Source: CBDCHC01 sp965277055
GTDB taxonomy: Bacteria > Pseudomonadota > Gammaproteobacteria > PS1 > Pseudothioglobaceae
Length of the DNA stretch: 64,000 bases
Direction of reading: 5' to 3'
Assembly: GCA_965277055.1 (NCBI GenBank)
Contig: OZ255703.1
Span: forward strand, 868,001-932,000
Below are positions 1-8,647 of this stretch, one piece after another. The position numbers and the translations under genes were made by a program. The notes beneath the pieces were generated by a model that did not search any database, was not told where the DNA came from, and worked only from the letters and a program-made list of their open reading frames with translations. Positions within the stretch are counted from its first letter, which is position 1; the number at the start of each line of letters is the position of its first letter.

Positions 1-731
1 TTAAGTCCAACAAAGGTGACTTCTGGATAGGCTTTAGCATAGCGGTCTAGGTCTGGTCCTGAGCCTACCATGATTTTGATACTTGGGATATCAAGAGTGA
101 AAAAATCTATTAGGTTCTTCTCGCTACTTACTCGTGCGACACATATCAGTACTGGTAGCGTGTTGCCGTGTTTCAGCGGATTAGCTGCACGCTCACTACT
201 ACTAAGTGCTGAGAAAATATCACGCTTAATGCCACGCGACCAAATACTTATCGGGGTAGTAATACCATGTTCCACAAGTTCTGCTTTCATGCTCTCGGTG
301 GTGGTGAGAATATGCTCTGCAGTGTTATACAACCGCTTCATCAGTCGCCAACCCAGAGAGATAGGGATGACTTTAAGCTTAGTGTGTACATACTCAGGGA
401 ACTTTGTATGACACGATGCACTAAAAGCCATGCCTAATTGCTTACATGTCCGAGAAAAAATATAGCCCAGTGGTCCTTCAAGAGTCGCAATATGCACATG
501 ATCCCACTTGATGAGGGTTAGCACCTTCTTCGCATGTTTTTTACGAATAAGAGCAAGTTTGATTTCAGAGTAATATGGTAAGCCAAATTGGCATGTTGCT
601 CTATTAGGATGATAGACCCATACCTTATGATGGTTGAGCCTGAGTTGTTCGACCAAGTTAGTAAGGGTGGTGACTACCCCATTAGTCTGTGGCGGATAGG
701 CATCAGAAATAATCAGAATATGCTTACTCAT
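1..731 (-). CDS. agt: GT4 family glycosyltransferase, Agt-like (3' end beyond window)
   Basis: Reading backwards from an ATG at 731-729, 243 codons stay open to the window edge; the C-terminal part is missing. The N-terminus (ILIISDAYPPQTNGVVTTL) is the classic start of GT4, GT-B fold glycosyltransferases that act on lipids at the inner face of the membrane. The stretch VARVSSEKNL followed by VGSGPDL is the beginning of the nucleotide-sugar binding half. The start codon overlaps the end of the upstream plcP-like gene by 8 nt, so the two are probably translationally coupled. In several bacteria an Agt glycosyltransferase next to PlcP turns diacylglycerol into glycolipids when phosphate is scarce; that role is inferred here from the neighbour and not from the partial sequence alone. 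The sugar used cannot be told. Confidence 0.8.
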   Translation of the reverse strand, partial: MSKHILIISDAYPPQTNGVVTTLTNLVEQLRLNHHKVWVYHPNRATCQFGLPYYSEIKLALIRKKHAKKVLTLIKWDHVHIATLEGPLGYIFSRTCKQLGMAFSASCHTKFPEYVHTKLKVIPISLGWRLMKRLYNTAEHILTTTESMKAELVEHGITTPISIWSRGIKRDIFSALSSSERAANPLKHGNTLPVLICVARVSSEKNLIDFFTLDIPSIKIMVGSGPDLDRYAKAYPEVTFVGL

Positions 732-1482
732 CCTTTATTTTAGTGATATTTTGATCGTAAAAAATCAACTCAAACTGACCATTAAGATGCTCCACTAAGG
801 CAGAGCAACTTTCTACCCAGTCGCCATCGTTCATATACTGCACCCCATTTATGGTTTCAATTTCTGGGGTATGAATATGTCCACAGATTACTCCGTCATG
901 CCCACGTTTATGTGCGTAGTTGGTAATGTGGCGTTTAAAGTTATAGAGAAATTCCAGTGTTTTTTTGGTTTTCTTTTTTAGATATGCAGATAAACTCCAA
1001 TATCTCATCCCAAAAAGTGTACGGATTCTATTGTAGGTTTTATTAAATGAAAGTAAGAACTGATAGGCATTATCACCTACAAATACCAACCATTTGGCAA
1101 TTTTGGTGATGCCATCAAATTTATCCCCGTGAGTGACTAAATATGTTTTGCCGTTGCTTGCAGTGTGAATAATTTCATCTACAATAGCAATTTTGCCAAA
1201 CTTGAGCTTAAAATCTAAAAAGTTACGTAAGGCTTCATCATGATTACCAATCACCCAGTACACTCTAGTACCGCGTTTGACAAGAGTAAAAATATAACGC
1301 ACTAAATTATTATGTGAAGTGGGCCAATACCACTTTTTACGCAGTCTCCAGCCATCTACAATATCACCTACTAGGTAGAGCTTATCACAAGTATGTTCCT
1401 TTAAGAATGCATGAAGAAGTTTATCTTGTGAGTTTTTGGTGCCTAAGTGAACATCTGATACAAAAATAGCGTTGTAATGCAT
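724..1482 (-). CDS. plcP: PlcP-like metallophosphoesterase (phospholipase C type, LpxH-related)
   Basis: A 252-residue calcineurin-like phosphoesterase with all metal-binding motifs: SDVHLG (D10, H12), GDIVD (D40), GNHDE (N80, H81), THGD and CGHIHTP. It would be annotated by many pipelines as UDP-2,3-diacylglucosamine diphosphatase, but GDIVDGWRLRKKWYWPTSHN, YWSLS and GDWVESCSALVEH match what I remember of the PlcP branch, which cleaves phospholipid head groups to give diacylglycerol. The gene lies 13 nt after an OlsF-like gene and overlaps a GT4 glycosyltransferase by 8 nt, which is the expected partner for making glycolipids from diacylglycerol. No signal peptide is seen, so it should act from the cytoplasm. 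The alternative is a true LpxH-like lipid A enzyme; the neighbourhood argues against it. Confidence 0.85.
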   Translation of the reverse strand: MHYNAIFVSDVHLGTKNSQDKLLHAFLKEHTCDKLYLVGDIVDGWRLRKKWYWPTSHNNLVRYIFTLVKRGTRVYWVIGNHDEALRNFLDFKLKFGKIAIVDEIIHTASNGKTYLVTHGDKFDGITKIAKWLVFVGDNAYQFLLSFNKTYNRIRTLFGMRYWSLSAYLKKKTKKTLEFLYNFKRHITNYAHKRGHDGVICGHIHTPEIETINGVQYMNDGDWVESCSALVEHLNGQFELIFYDQNITKIKDE

Positions 1483-1495
1483 GAGAAGTAAAAAA

Positions 1496-3196
1496 TTAGT
1501 AATGAATTTCTATATAACGTGCGCGTTTTTTGGCGTTAATTTTACTGGCATTGACTAAAATCAGCCCATCAATGCAATCAGCAAAATCATAGTCAATACC
1601 AAAGTCTAGAAACTGTGTACCTTTATCATCACATAGCTCGCTATATTGTTTATATAGCATTGGGAGTTTGTCGTTTTGCTCTTTGAGCATTTGATTGAGA
1701 AGTCTAAAGTCTGCTTTATAATCCTCGCTATATTCAAACTCTGTGTGATAATGAAACCGGTTATTTGCTACTGCATACGATTTATCTGCACCAAAATAAT
1801 GATTATAAAAATCAGCAATTAAGTTTTTAGAAATATCAGATAAGTTACTGCTCATGGTTACTGGACCAATCATGTATTTATAGTTTGGGTTTTTATGGAG
1901 AAATGCTCCAATTCCCATCCAGAGGTAATCAAGCCCTCTGAGACCCCAATATTTAGGCTGAATAAAGCTTCTACCCATCTCTATAGTCTGTGGGAGGAGT
2001 TCTATTAAGTTATCAGTAAATTCAAATAAAGTTGCACTATAAAACCCCTCTACTCCATGTTGTTTGATGATTTCATTGCCCAAACCAAGGCGGTAACTCC
2101 CCACCACTTCTAGTGCTTCATCATCCCAAAGGACTAAATGTTTATAGTGCTTGTCGTAGTTATCTACATCTATGCGTTTACCCGTACCTTCTTCTACTAA
2201 GCGAAAAGATAGCTCACGCAGACGCCCTACTTCACGAATAGTATTTGGATTATTGTCATAATCAAGCAGATAAATTTTCTTACCATCAGTGGTAGCTCCT
2301 AAAAGCTCGCTTGATTTAAGCTCTGATTTAATGAGTTGTCTATTTTGCGGATGGGCGATGCTACTCATGGTTTCAATATAGTCTTTTGGTTTTTTACGTC
2401 CCAAAGAATAAGTTTGTTTTTTGATGAGTTTGGCAATTTTTTTATTGGTTAGGCTCAGTTTTTCAATGGTGTCATATTTAATAGTTTTGCCTGTATTGAA
2501 GCGAATTTCACGGTTCTTTTTATTGAACATTTCACGTGGTAGCATCATAGTGCCAAATGGCTTAAAAATCAGTGACAAACTATAAAAGAGTTTAGAGTTT
2601 TTGCCGTCTACATATACTGGGGTGATACTTGACTTGGTTTTTTTCGCAAAAGACAAAAAACCACTCAGCCATTTGCCATCTTTTACACCTGTGGCTTGGA
2701 GTCTTGAGACTTCCCCTGCAGGAAATATCACGAGTAAATGATCTCCTTCAAGCCACTCAATCGCTTGCTTATAGCTTTGGCGATAATTGTTTTTATGGCT
2801 CATATTATCAATCGGAATAAAATATTCACGTAGTGGCTCTACACTATATAACAGGCGATTGACCACAATTTTGACATCAGAACGAATTTCTAATAGAAAT
2901 TTTAAAATAGCAATACCATCAAGTGAGCCAATTGGATGGTTTGCAACCACTATTGCTCTGCCAAAGTGCGGAATATTTTCACGGTCTTTATTAGAAGCAG
3001 AATAACGAAAATTAAAGAAATCTAAAATTTCTTCCACGAAAGATTCGCTATGCAGGTGAGAATTTTTAGCCAAAAACTCATTAATATCATCTTCATGGAT
3101 AATGTATTTTAATACTTTGATGAATTTTTTAACAATCGCTTTATTGGCGACATTATCACCGTATTGCTCTTTGAGCTGCTTTTCTAAATCAATCAT
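1496..3196 (-). CDS. olsF: Bifunctional acyltransferase, OlsF-like ornithine lipid synthase
   Basis: 566 residues with two acyltransferase modules. The N-terminal half has the PlsC/LPLAT catalytic box NHPIGSLD (H87, D93) and an FPAGEVSR substrate motif; the C-terminal half (about residue 300 on) is a GNAT-like hemolysin/OlsB-type domain with RELSFRLVEEGTGKRIDVD, LVLWDDEALEVVGSYRLG and WGLRGLDYLWMGIG. This order and length are those of OlsF, in which the C-terminal domain N-acylates ornithine and the N-terminal domain adds the second, O-linked acyl chain. Ornithine lipids contain no phosphorus, and the gene sits directly upstream of plcP- and agt-like genes, so a role in phosphorus-free membrane lipid synthesis fits well. 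Without biochemistry, another amino-acid lipid remains possible. No Pho box was recognised in the 74 nt upstream. Confidence 0.75.
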   Translation of the reverse strand: MIDLEKQLKEQYGDNVANKAIVKKFIKVLKYIIHEDDINEFLAKNSHLHSESFVEEILDFFNFRYSASNKDRENIPHFGRAIVVANHPIGSLDGIAILKFLLEIRSDVKIVVNRLLYSVEPLREYFIPIDNMSHKNNYRQSYKQAIEWLEGDHLLVIFPAGEVSRLQATGVKDGKWLSGFLSFAKKTKSSITPVYVDGKNSKLFYSLSLIFKPFGTMMLPREMFNKKNREIRFNTGKTIKYDTIEKLSLTNKKIAKLIKKQTYSLGRKKPKDYIETMSSIAHPQNRQLIKSELKSSELLGATTDGKKIYLLDYDNNPNTIREVGRLRELSFRLVEEGTGKRIDVDNYDKHYKHLVLWDDEALEVVGSYRLGLGNEIIKQHGVEGFYSATLFEFTDNLIELLPQTIEMGRSFIQPKYWGLRGLDYLWMGIGAFLHKNPNYKYMIGPVTMSSNLSDISKNLIADFYNHYFGADKSYAVANNRFHYHTEFEYSEDYKADFRLLNQMLKEQNDKLPMLYKQYSELCDDKGTQFLDFGIDYDFADCIDGLILVNASKINAKKRARYIEIHY

Positions 3197-3270
3197 TTTT
3201 TCAATTTTATGCTATTTCTATAACTACTGGTTTTGAATTAACTCTTTGAAATAGTTTCGTAATATTTGTA

Positions 3271-4158
3271 CTAGATATTTATCCGTTGAAAATATCTTCC
3301 TCTGAGCATTACTCTGGGGTGGGTGTTATCTTGCACAAATGCATCACGGGTATGAATAATATTATTAGTCATTATACTTTCACCAGCAGTGAGTGTATGC
3401 ACATGATGATATGGACTTTGTTTACTTAAAGTGGTATTAAGCAATTTAATACTCTCTGAAATTCCATCTGCAAAGGTAATATTGCGTTTACGCTGAGTGT
3501 AGCGCATATAGAGTGAATTGGATTCTTTATCATGAAAAAAGATTGGTCCAATAGAGGCTGGTCGTACCTCAACCCTGTCTTGAATATGAGCAGGAATAGT
3601 CATTGCATCAGAGCGTGTGAGTAATGCGGTAAGTTCACTATCTTGCTCTCGCATCAAAATATAGAGCATCTCAATGTCCATAAAGTGGTTTGCGCCACCA
3701 CTGATTGCGGGGCTACTACAAAACAAGGTAAAACTACGAATGCGTTCGGTTGGTGAATTGTAGTAGCCGTCGGTATGCCAATTTAAAGGTTGAGTTGTAT
3801 AGGGAATAAATTCATTAGTTTTAGTGTCACTTGGGGTAATAATCGCCAGTTGCCCCTCATTTTGCTCAAGTACATAATGCTGCTCATTATGCTTTAAGCC
3901 CAACTGAGCATTGAGTGCGAGTATTTGTTGCTCATTTGGATGTGGGATGCAAAGCGGTACTGGCACATATTCCCTATCGGCAATAATCACAAAGTTATTA
4001 GTACTCACAATGGAATTAATACGTGAGCACTGTGCACTAGATAGCTTACTTAGAGTATCTACTTCTACAATACACTGCGCTAAGGGCTGGTAGTGCTCTA
4101 GCTTGGTGTCTCGCCATCTAGCGTAGGCATCATTATTAGTTAGTATCGCACGGTTCAC
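3271..4158 (-). CDS. TauD/TfdA-family Fe(II)/2-oxoglutarate dioxygenase
   Basis: A 295-residue protein with the complete facial triad of this family: WHTDGYY gives H128 and D130, IIHTRDAF gives the distal H269, and R282 in PRVMLRGRYF is the expected 2-oxoglutarate-binding arginine 13 residues later. These enzymes hydroxylate small organic acids, sulfonates or amino-acid derivatives using O2 and 2-oxoglutarate. It lies between acs and the olsF-like gene on the same strand, with short gaps (27 and 74 nt), so it may be co-transcribed with either. The substrate is unknown; nothing in the neighbourhood (no sulfonate transporter) argues for taurine. A modification of a lipid head group is conceivable but has no direct support. 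Confidence 0.8.
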   Translation of the reverse strand: MNRAILTNNDAYARWRDTKLEHYQPLAQCIVEVDTLSKLSSAQCSRINSIVSTNNFVIIADREYVPVPLCIPHPNEQQILALNAQLGLKHNEQHYVLEQNEGQLAIITPSDTKTNEFIPYTTQPLNWHTDGYYNSPTERIRSFTLFCSSPAISGGANHFMDIEMLYILMREQDSELTALLTRSDAMTIPAHIQDRVEVRPASIGPIFFHDKESNSLYMRYTQRKRNITFADGISESIKLLNTTLSKQSPYHHVHTLTAGESIMTNNIIHTRDAFVQDNTHPRVMLRGRYFQRINI

Positions 4159-4185
4159 TAATAATGCCTACCTAATGATAATGAA

Positions 4186-6081
4186 TTATACTCGGTTAGC
4201 TATTAATTCATCCACTACACTTGGATCTGCTAAGGTAGAGGTATCCCCCAATGAACTAAAATCATTTTCGGCAATTTTGCGCAAAATACGGCGCATAATC
4301 TTACCACTTCTGGTTTTTGGCAGACCTGAAGCAAATTGAATTTTATCTAGTGTAGCAATAGGGCCAATTTCACTTCTCACTAGTTTAACCAGTTCAGTTT
4401 TGAGTTCATCGGTAGCTTCTACCCCTGCATTTAGTGAAACATAGGCGTAAATCCCTTGTCCTTTAATATCATGAGGATAACCAACTACTGCTGACTCATT
4501 TACTTGTTCGTGGAGTACTAGTGCAGATTCAACCTCTGCAGTACCTAAGCGGTGTCCTGATACATTGAGTACATCATCGACACGCCCAGTTATCCAGTAG
4601 TCACCATCTGCGTCGCGTTTCGCTCCATCACCTGCAAAGTACTTACCTTTGAAGGTTGAGAAATACGCATCCATAAAACGCTCATGATTGTTATAAAGTG
4701 TGCGCATTTGACCTGGCCAAGAGCTATTAATAACTAAAATCCCTTCGCATTCGCCTTCTAGTACATTCCCTTTATCATCTACAATTTGTGGTTGGACACC
4801 AAAGAATGGGCGCATTGCTGAACCTGGTTTTTGAGTGTAGGTATGCGGTAGTGGTAGTATCATGTGTCCGCCTGTTTCTGTTTGCCACCACGTATCAGTA
4901 ATTGGGCATTTGCCTTTACCGATTTTTTCGTCATACCATCTCCACGCTTCAGGGTTAATTGGCTCACCTACCGTACCAAGTACTTTTAATGATGATAAAT
5001 CATGCCCCTTTACAAACTCATCACCTGCACCCATAAGCGAACGAATAGCGGTTGGTGCGGTGTAGAATTGGTTAATCTTATGTTTTTCCACCATTTGCCA
5101 AAAACGTGAAGCATCTGGGTAAGTAGGAATGCCCTCAAACATGACACTGGTCGCAGCATTTGCTAGTGGACCATAGACAATATAGGAGTGTCCTGTTACC
5201 CAGCCAATATCTGCGGTGCAGAAGAAAATATCGCCTTCTTGGTAATTAAATGCATACTTATGTGTCATCGCAGCATAGAGTAAATACCCACCTGAAGTAT
5301 GTAGTACGCCTTTAGGCTTACCAGTAGAACCAGAAGTATAGAGAATAAAAAGTGGTGTTTCTGCATCAAAAAACTCTGGAGTATGAGTAGTTGCTTGCGT
5401 ACTAACCAGTTCTCTATAATCTACATCTCTTGGGTTATTGGCGATTTCTCCGCCAGTATTATTCACTACAATAATATGCTCTACACAGTCACATGTAGCC
5501 ACAGCAGTATCTACATTTGCTTTGAGTGGTACGTGCTTACCTCCGCGGCGTGAATAGTCTGCGGTAATAACTACTTTTGCTTCACAGTCAAGGACTCTAT
5601 CTCTAAGTGCTTCTGGTGAAAACCCACCAAATACCACTGAATGGATTGCCCCGAGGCGTGCAACAGCAAGCATGGCGTATGTTGCCTCGACAATCATAGG
5701 CATATAAATACATACTCTATCGCCCTTGCCAACGCCGAGTTCTACCAGTGCATTGGTAAGTTTACATACTTCACTATGAAGTTGGCTATAGGTAATGTGC
5801 ATATCAGAGCCATCATCGCCTTCCCAAATCAGTGCAGTTTTATCGCTGTCATGTGGAAGATGTCTATCAATACAATTATAAGAAACATTAATCTTAGCAC
5901 CCGCAAACCATGAGATTTTTCCCGAAGTGAAATCTATATCAGAAACCGTATCCCACTGTTCATGCCAATCTAAAAACTCTTGTGCTTGTCCGGCCCAAAA
6001 TGCATCAGGATTAGTAATTGATTCCTGATACATTGCTTCATATTGCTCAATTGTCATTGTAGCGTTGTTTGAGTTGATCAT
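4186..6081 (-). CDS. acs: Acetyl-CoA synthetase
   Basis: 631 residues of an ANL-superfamily AMP-forming ligase that converts acetate, ATP and CoA to acetyl-CoA. The P-loop-like motif YTSGSTGKPKGVLHTSGGY, the WWQTETGG adenine motif, the hinge motif and the catalytic lysine in KTRSGKIMRR (about K594, the site acetylated by protein acetyltransferases in the family) are all present. The ATG at 6081 is preceded by AGAGGA 9-10 nt upstream, which supports this start even though it makes the gene overlap the upstream membrane-protein gene by 35 nt; an internal ATG at 6057 is the alternative. The nearby sodium/solute symporter makes an acetate or short-chain acid uptake and activation unit plausible. 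Strong call. Confidence 0.97.
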   Translation of the reverse strand: MINSNNATMTIEQYEAMYQESITNPDAFWAGQAQEFLDWHEQWDTVSDIDFTSGKISWFAGAKINVSYNCIDRHLPHDSDKTALIWEGDDGSDMHITYSQLHSEVCKLTNALVELGVGKGDRVCIYMPMIVEATYAMLAVARLGAIHSVVFGGFSPEALRDRVLDCEAKVVITADYSRRGGKHVPLKANVDTAVATCDCVEHIIVVNNTGGEIANNPRDVDYRELVSTQATTHTPEFFDAETPLFILYTSGSTGKPKGVLHTSGGYLLYAAMTHKYAFNYQEGDIFFCTADIGWVTGHSYIVYGPLANAATSVMFEGIPTYPDASRFWQMVEKHKINQFYTAPTAIRSLMGAGDEFVKGHDLSSLKVLGTVGEPINPEAWRWYDEKIGKGKCPITDTWWQTETGGHMILPLPHTYTQKPGSAMRPFFGVQPQIVDDKGNVLEGECEGILVINSSWPGQMRTLYNNHERFMDAYFSTFKGKYFAGDGAKRDADGDYWITGRVDDVLNVSGHRLGTAEVESALVLHEQVNESAVVGYPHDIKGQGIYAYVSLNAGVEATDELKTELVKLVRSEIGPIATLDKIQFASGLPKTRSGKIMRRILRKIAENDFSSLGDTSTLADPSVVDELIANRV

Positions 6082-6556
6082 AAATTAAATCCTCTTTAAA
6101 TATCCATACCGTTGGCACAGTTGCATAAAACATACTGTCATCCACAGTAAAGATGAATTGTAAAAATTGATTATTTTGTATATTATCTAAGTTTAAAAGA
6201 AAATTATAATCATTTTTTCTTAACATACGAATGGGTGTTGTATTCTTTTCATCACGAGTATCTGCTAATGCAACCAGAATTTCATCTAGCAAAATACTCG
6301 ATTCTAAATTAATTGTCCAAATGTTATTACGTACACCTTCGGCGGTGAGTGAAAATTTCACATCACTATTACGTAATTCACAATTACCACTTTCCCATCT
6401 GCAACTAGGACGTTCGTTCAGTGTATACGTACCTCCGCTGATAATTTGTTGTGGTTTTTCTTCCACTAAATATCCGACTGCAAACCAAGCAAGTACTGCC
6501 AAAATAGGCGCAATAATCATTGAAGCAATAACGTGCTTATTGGTAAAAAATCCCAT
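6047..6556 (-). CDS. Small single-pass membrane protein of unknown function
   Basis: 169 residues with one N-terminal membrane segment (about residues 9-30, VIASMIIAPILAVLAWFAVG) and a soluble, presumably periplasmic, domain containing two cysteines close together (CRWESGNCEL), which might form a disulfide. I recognise no family. Its 3' end overlaps acs by 35 nt, and it follows the symporter operon beyond a strong terminator, so it is probably the first gene of an acs transcript. Small membrane proteins of this sort are often found near acs/actP genes in marine gammaproteobacteria, but I cannot give a function. Confidence 0.75.
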   Translation of the reverse strand: MGFFTNKHVIASMIIAPILAVLAWFAVGYLVEEKPQQIISGGTYTLNERPSCRWESGNCELRNSDVKFSLTAEGVRNNIWTINLESSILLDEILVALADTRDEKNTTPIRMLRKNDYNFLLNLDNIQNNQFLQFIFTVDDSMFYATVPTVWIFKEDLIYDQLKQRYNDN

Positions 6557-6680
6557 AATAACTCTATAGTATGTTTGATAGTGTTATGCCCTCAGGCACA
6601 AGTTTTTCATTATACCCACTATTGCGTCTTGATACGCTACGCCTAACACTAGAGTGAGTAAATAGTGCAGGCTATATATA

Positions 6681-6710
6681 AAAAAACGCCCATTTTTATG
6701 GGCGTTTTTT
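6681..6710 (-). terminator. Rho-independent terminator after symporter genes
   Basis: The run AAAAAACGCCCA, a 6-nt loop region TTTTTA, then TGGGCGTTTTTT forms a GC-centred stem flanked by A and T tracts on both sides. It lies 15 nt beyond the symporter stop codon and would end that transcript before the acs group; the symmetry would allow it to work on both strands. Confidence 0.85.
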
Positions 6711-6725
6711 AATGAGTTGCTTACA

Positions 6726-8405
6726 TTAAGCTTGTCTCATGTTGGTAATCATATCATCAACTTCTTTAGGATTTGTGTCGCTTGAGAATGAAGCCACTGC
6801 AAATGCAACAACAAAGTTCACAACCGCACCAATTGCACCAAATGCATTTGGCTCAATTCCTAAGAACCAGTTCGGTTTCATATCACCTAAGAATGCAGTA
6901 GAAGCAATGAACATGATGCCTTTGTGTTGGAATACATAGAATAATGTAATACCAATACCTGCAATCATACCTGCAATTACCGCTTTCTTGGTAATCTTGC
7001 GAGAGAAGATACCCATCATAAGTGCTGGGAATAATGAACTCGCAGCCAAACCAAACGCTAGTGCTACTGTTCCTGCAGCAAAATCTGGTGGATTCAGCCC
7101 GAGATACCCAGCTAAGAGTACCGCACCTGCCATTGAGAGTCTGGAGGCTAAGAGCTCCCCTTTCTCTGAAATATCAGGTCTAAAGACACCTTTAAGTAAG
7201 TCATGTGATATGGATGTGGCAATTGCGAGTAATAGACCAGCAGCGGTAGATAGTGCTGCTGCTAAACCACCTGCCACAACAATTGCGATTACCCATTGTG
7301 GTAAGTCTGCAATTTCTGGATTCGCAAGTACCATGATATCTCTATCAACTTTAGTCATTTCATTAGTTGCTTTATCACCGAGGTATTGGATTCTACCATC
7401 ACCGTTTTTATCTTCATATTTCAAAAGACCTGTAGTCCTCCAGTTTTCAACCCACTGTGGTAACTCAGTTACTTTCGTGTTGTGCACTGTTTCCATTAGG
7501 TTCAAACGTGCCATTGCAGCTACCGCAGGAGCAGTAGTATATAAAAGAGCAATGAAGAATAACGCCCAGCCCGCTGATTTACGTGCTGCTCTCGCATCTG
7601 CTACGGTAAAAAAGCGCATGATAACGTGTGGTAATCCAGCAGTACCAATCATAAGTGACATGGTATAAACAAACATATTAAGTCCAGATAAACGCACTTG
7701 TGAGGTGTACTCAGCAAACCCAAGCTGTACTACTACTTGATCAAGTTTATCAAGTAAGTACGTACCATCAGCCATTGCAGAACCAAGACCTAATTGTGGT
7801 ATTGGGTTGCCAGTAAGTGAAAGTGAAATAAAGATTGCTGGAATAGTATAAGCAATAATCATAATTACGTACTGTGCAATTTGCGTGTAAGTAATACCTT
7901 TCATACCACCCATTACTGCATAAATAAATACAATACCCATACCAATAAGCAGACCAGTGTCATAATCAGTTTCTAAGAAACGTGAAAATGCAACACCCAC
8001 ACCTTTCATCTGACCGATTACATATGTCACTGAGATAAGGATTAAACATATTACAGCAACTACACGAGCTGCAGTTGAATATCTATCTCCGATGAACTCA
8101 GATACCGTAACAGTGCCATGTTTCTTCATGTATGGAGCAAGTAACATTGCAAGGAGCAAATATCCACCAGTCCAGCCCATTAAAAATACAGAGCCACCAT
8201 AACCGTAGAATGCAATCAATCCAGCCATAGAGATAAATGACGCAGCACTCATCCAGTCTGCAGCAGTAGCCATACCATTTGCAACAGGGTTTACACTCGA
8301 ACCAGCAACATAGAATTCTTTAGTAGAACCTGCCTTTGCCCAAAATGCGATACCAATATATAATGCGAATGTCAGGATTACAAAAATCGTAGTTAAATCC
8401 ATCAC
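6726..8405 (-). CDS. Sodium:solute symporter large subunit (VC_2705-type, ActP-related)
   Basis: A 559-residue sodium/solute symporter (SSS family) with about 13 hydrophobic segments and the typical N-terminal half (AGSSVNPVANGMATAADWMS). It belongs to the branch that works with a DUF4212 small subunit, encoded just upstream with a 4-nt ATGA overlap; a perfect AGGAGGT Shine-Dalgarno lies inside the end of that gene, 5 nt before this ATG. A hydrophilic insert between two membrane segments (around residues 320-350) carries DKNGDGRIQY, which has the spacing of an EF-hand calcium loop. The proximity to acs makes acetate or another short carboxylate the likely substrate, but this branch is not proven to carry acetate. 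It could equally transport lactate or a related acid. Confidence 0.9.
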   Translation of the reverse strand: MMDLTTIFVILTFALYIGIAFWAKAGSTKEFYVAGSSVNPVANGMATAADWMSAASFISMAGLIAFYGYGGSVFLMGWTGGYLLLAMLLAPYMKKHGTVTVSEFIGDRYSTAARVVAVICLILISVTYVIGQMKGVGVAFSRFLETDYDTGLLIGMGIVFIYAVMGGMKGITYTQIAQYVIMIIAYTIPAIFISLSLTGNPIPQLGLGSAMADGTYLLDKLDQVVVQLGFAEYTSQVRLSGLNMFVYTMSLMIGTAGLPHVIMRFFTVADARAARKSAGWALFFIALLYTTAPAVAAMARLNLMETVHNTKVTELPQWVENWRTTGLLKYEDKNGDGRIQYLGDKATNEMTKVDRDIMVLANPEIADLPQWVIAIVVAGGLAAALSTAAGLLLAIATSISHDLLKGVFRPDISEKGELLASRLSMAGAVLLAGYLGLNPPDFAAGTVALAFGLAASSLFPALMMGIFSRKITKKAVIAGMIAGIGITLFYVFQHKGIMFIASTAFLGDMKPNWFLGIEPNAFGAIGAVVNFVVAFAVASFSSDTNPKEVDDMITNMRQA

Positions 8406-8647
8406 TTACCTCCTTTATATTTTGCATCAATCTTATCCATCGCGTGAGCATAATAGAAAATCAAGATTAAAAACGTATAAATTGAACCTTGCTGAGCAAA
8501 CCAAAAACCAAGCTTATACCCACCAAGTGAGATTGCGTTTAATGGCTCAACAAGAATAATGCTAAACACGTAAGCGACTACAAACCAAATAACTAGGCAT
8601 GTTGTAATCAACTTAAGGTTTGCTCCCCAATAATCATCTGAGAACAT
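8402..8647 (-). CDS. DUF4212 sodium/substrate symporter small subunit
   Basis: 81 residues with two membrane segments (LKLITTCLVIWFVVAYVFS and a second around residues 50-68) and the conserved middle motif LGGYKLGFWFAQQGS that marks DUF4212 proteins. This family is found only as the partner of VC_2705-type symporters, which is exactly the arrangement here (4-nt overlap). The start has a perfect AGGAGG 5-6 nt upstream of the ATG at 8647. Thought to be needed for assembly or activity of the transporter; its precise role is not established. Confidence 0.92.
   Translation of the reverse strand: MFSDDYWGANLKLITTCLVIWFVVAYVFSIILVEPLNAISLGGYKLGFWFAQQGSIYTFLILIFYYAHAMDKIDAKYKGGK

Noticed and set aside
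70..411. 113-codon plus-strand frame
   Set aside because: It lies wholly inside the minus-strand glycosyltransferase, which has clear family motifs; the plus-strand product resembles nothing.
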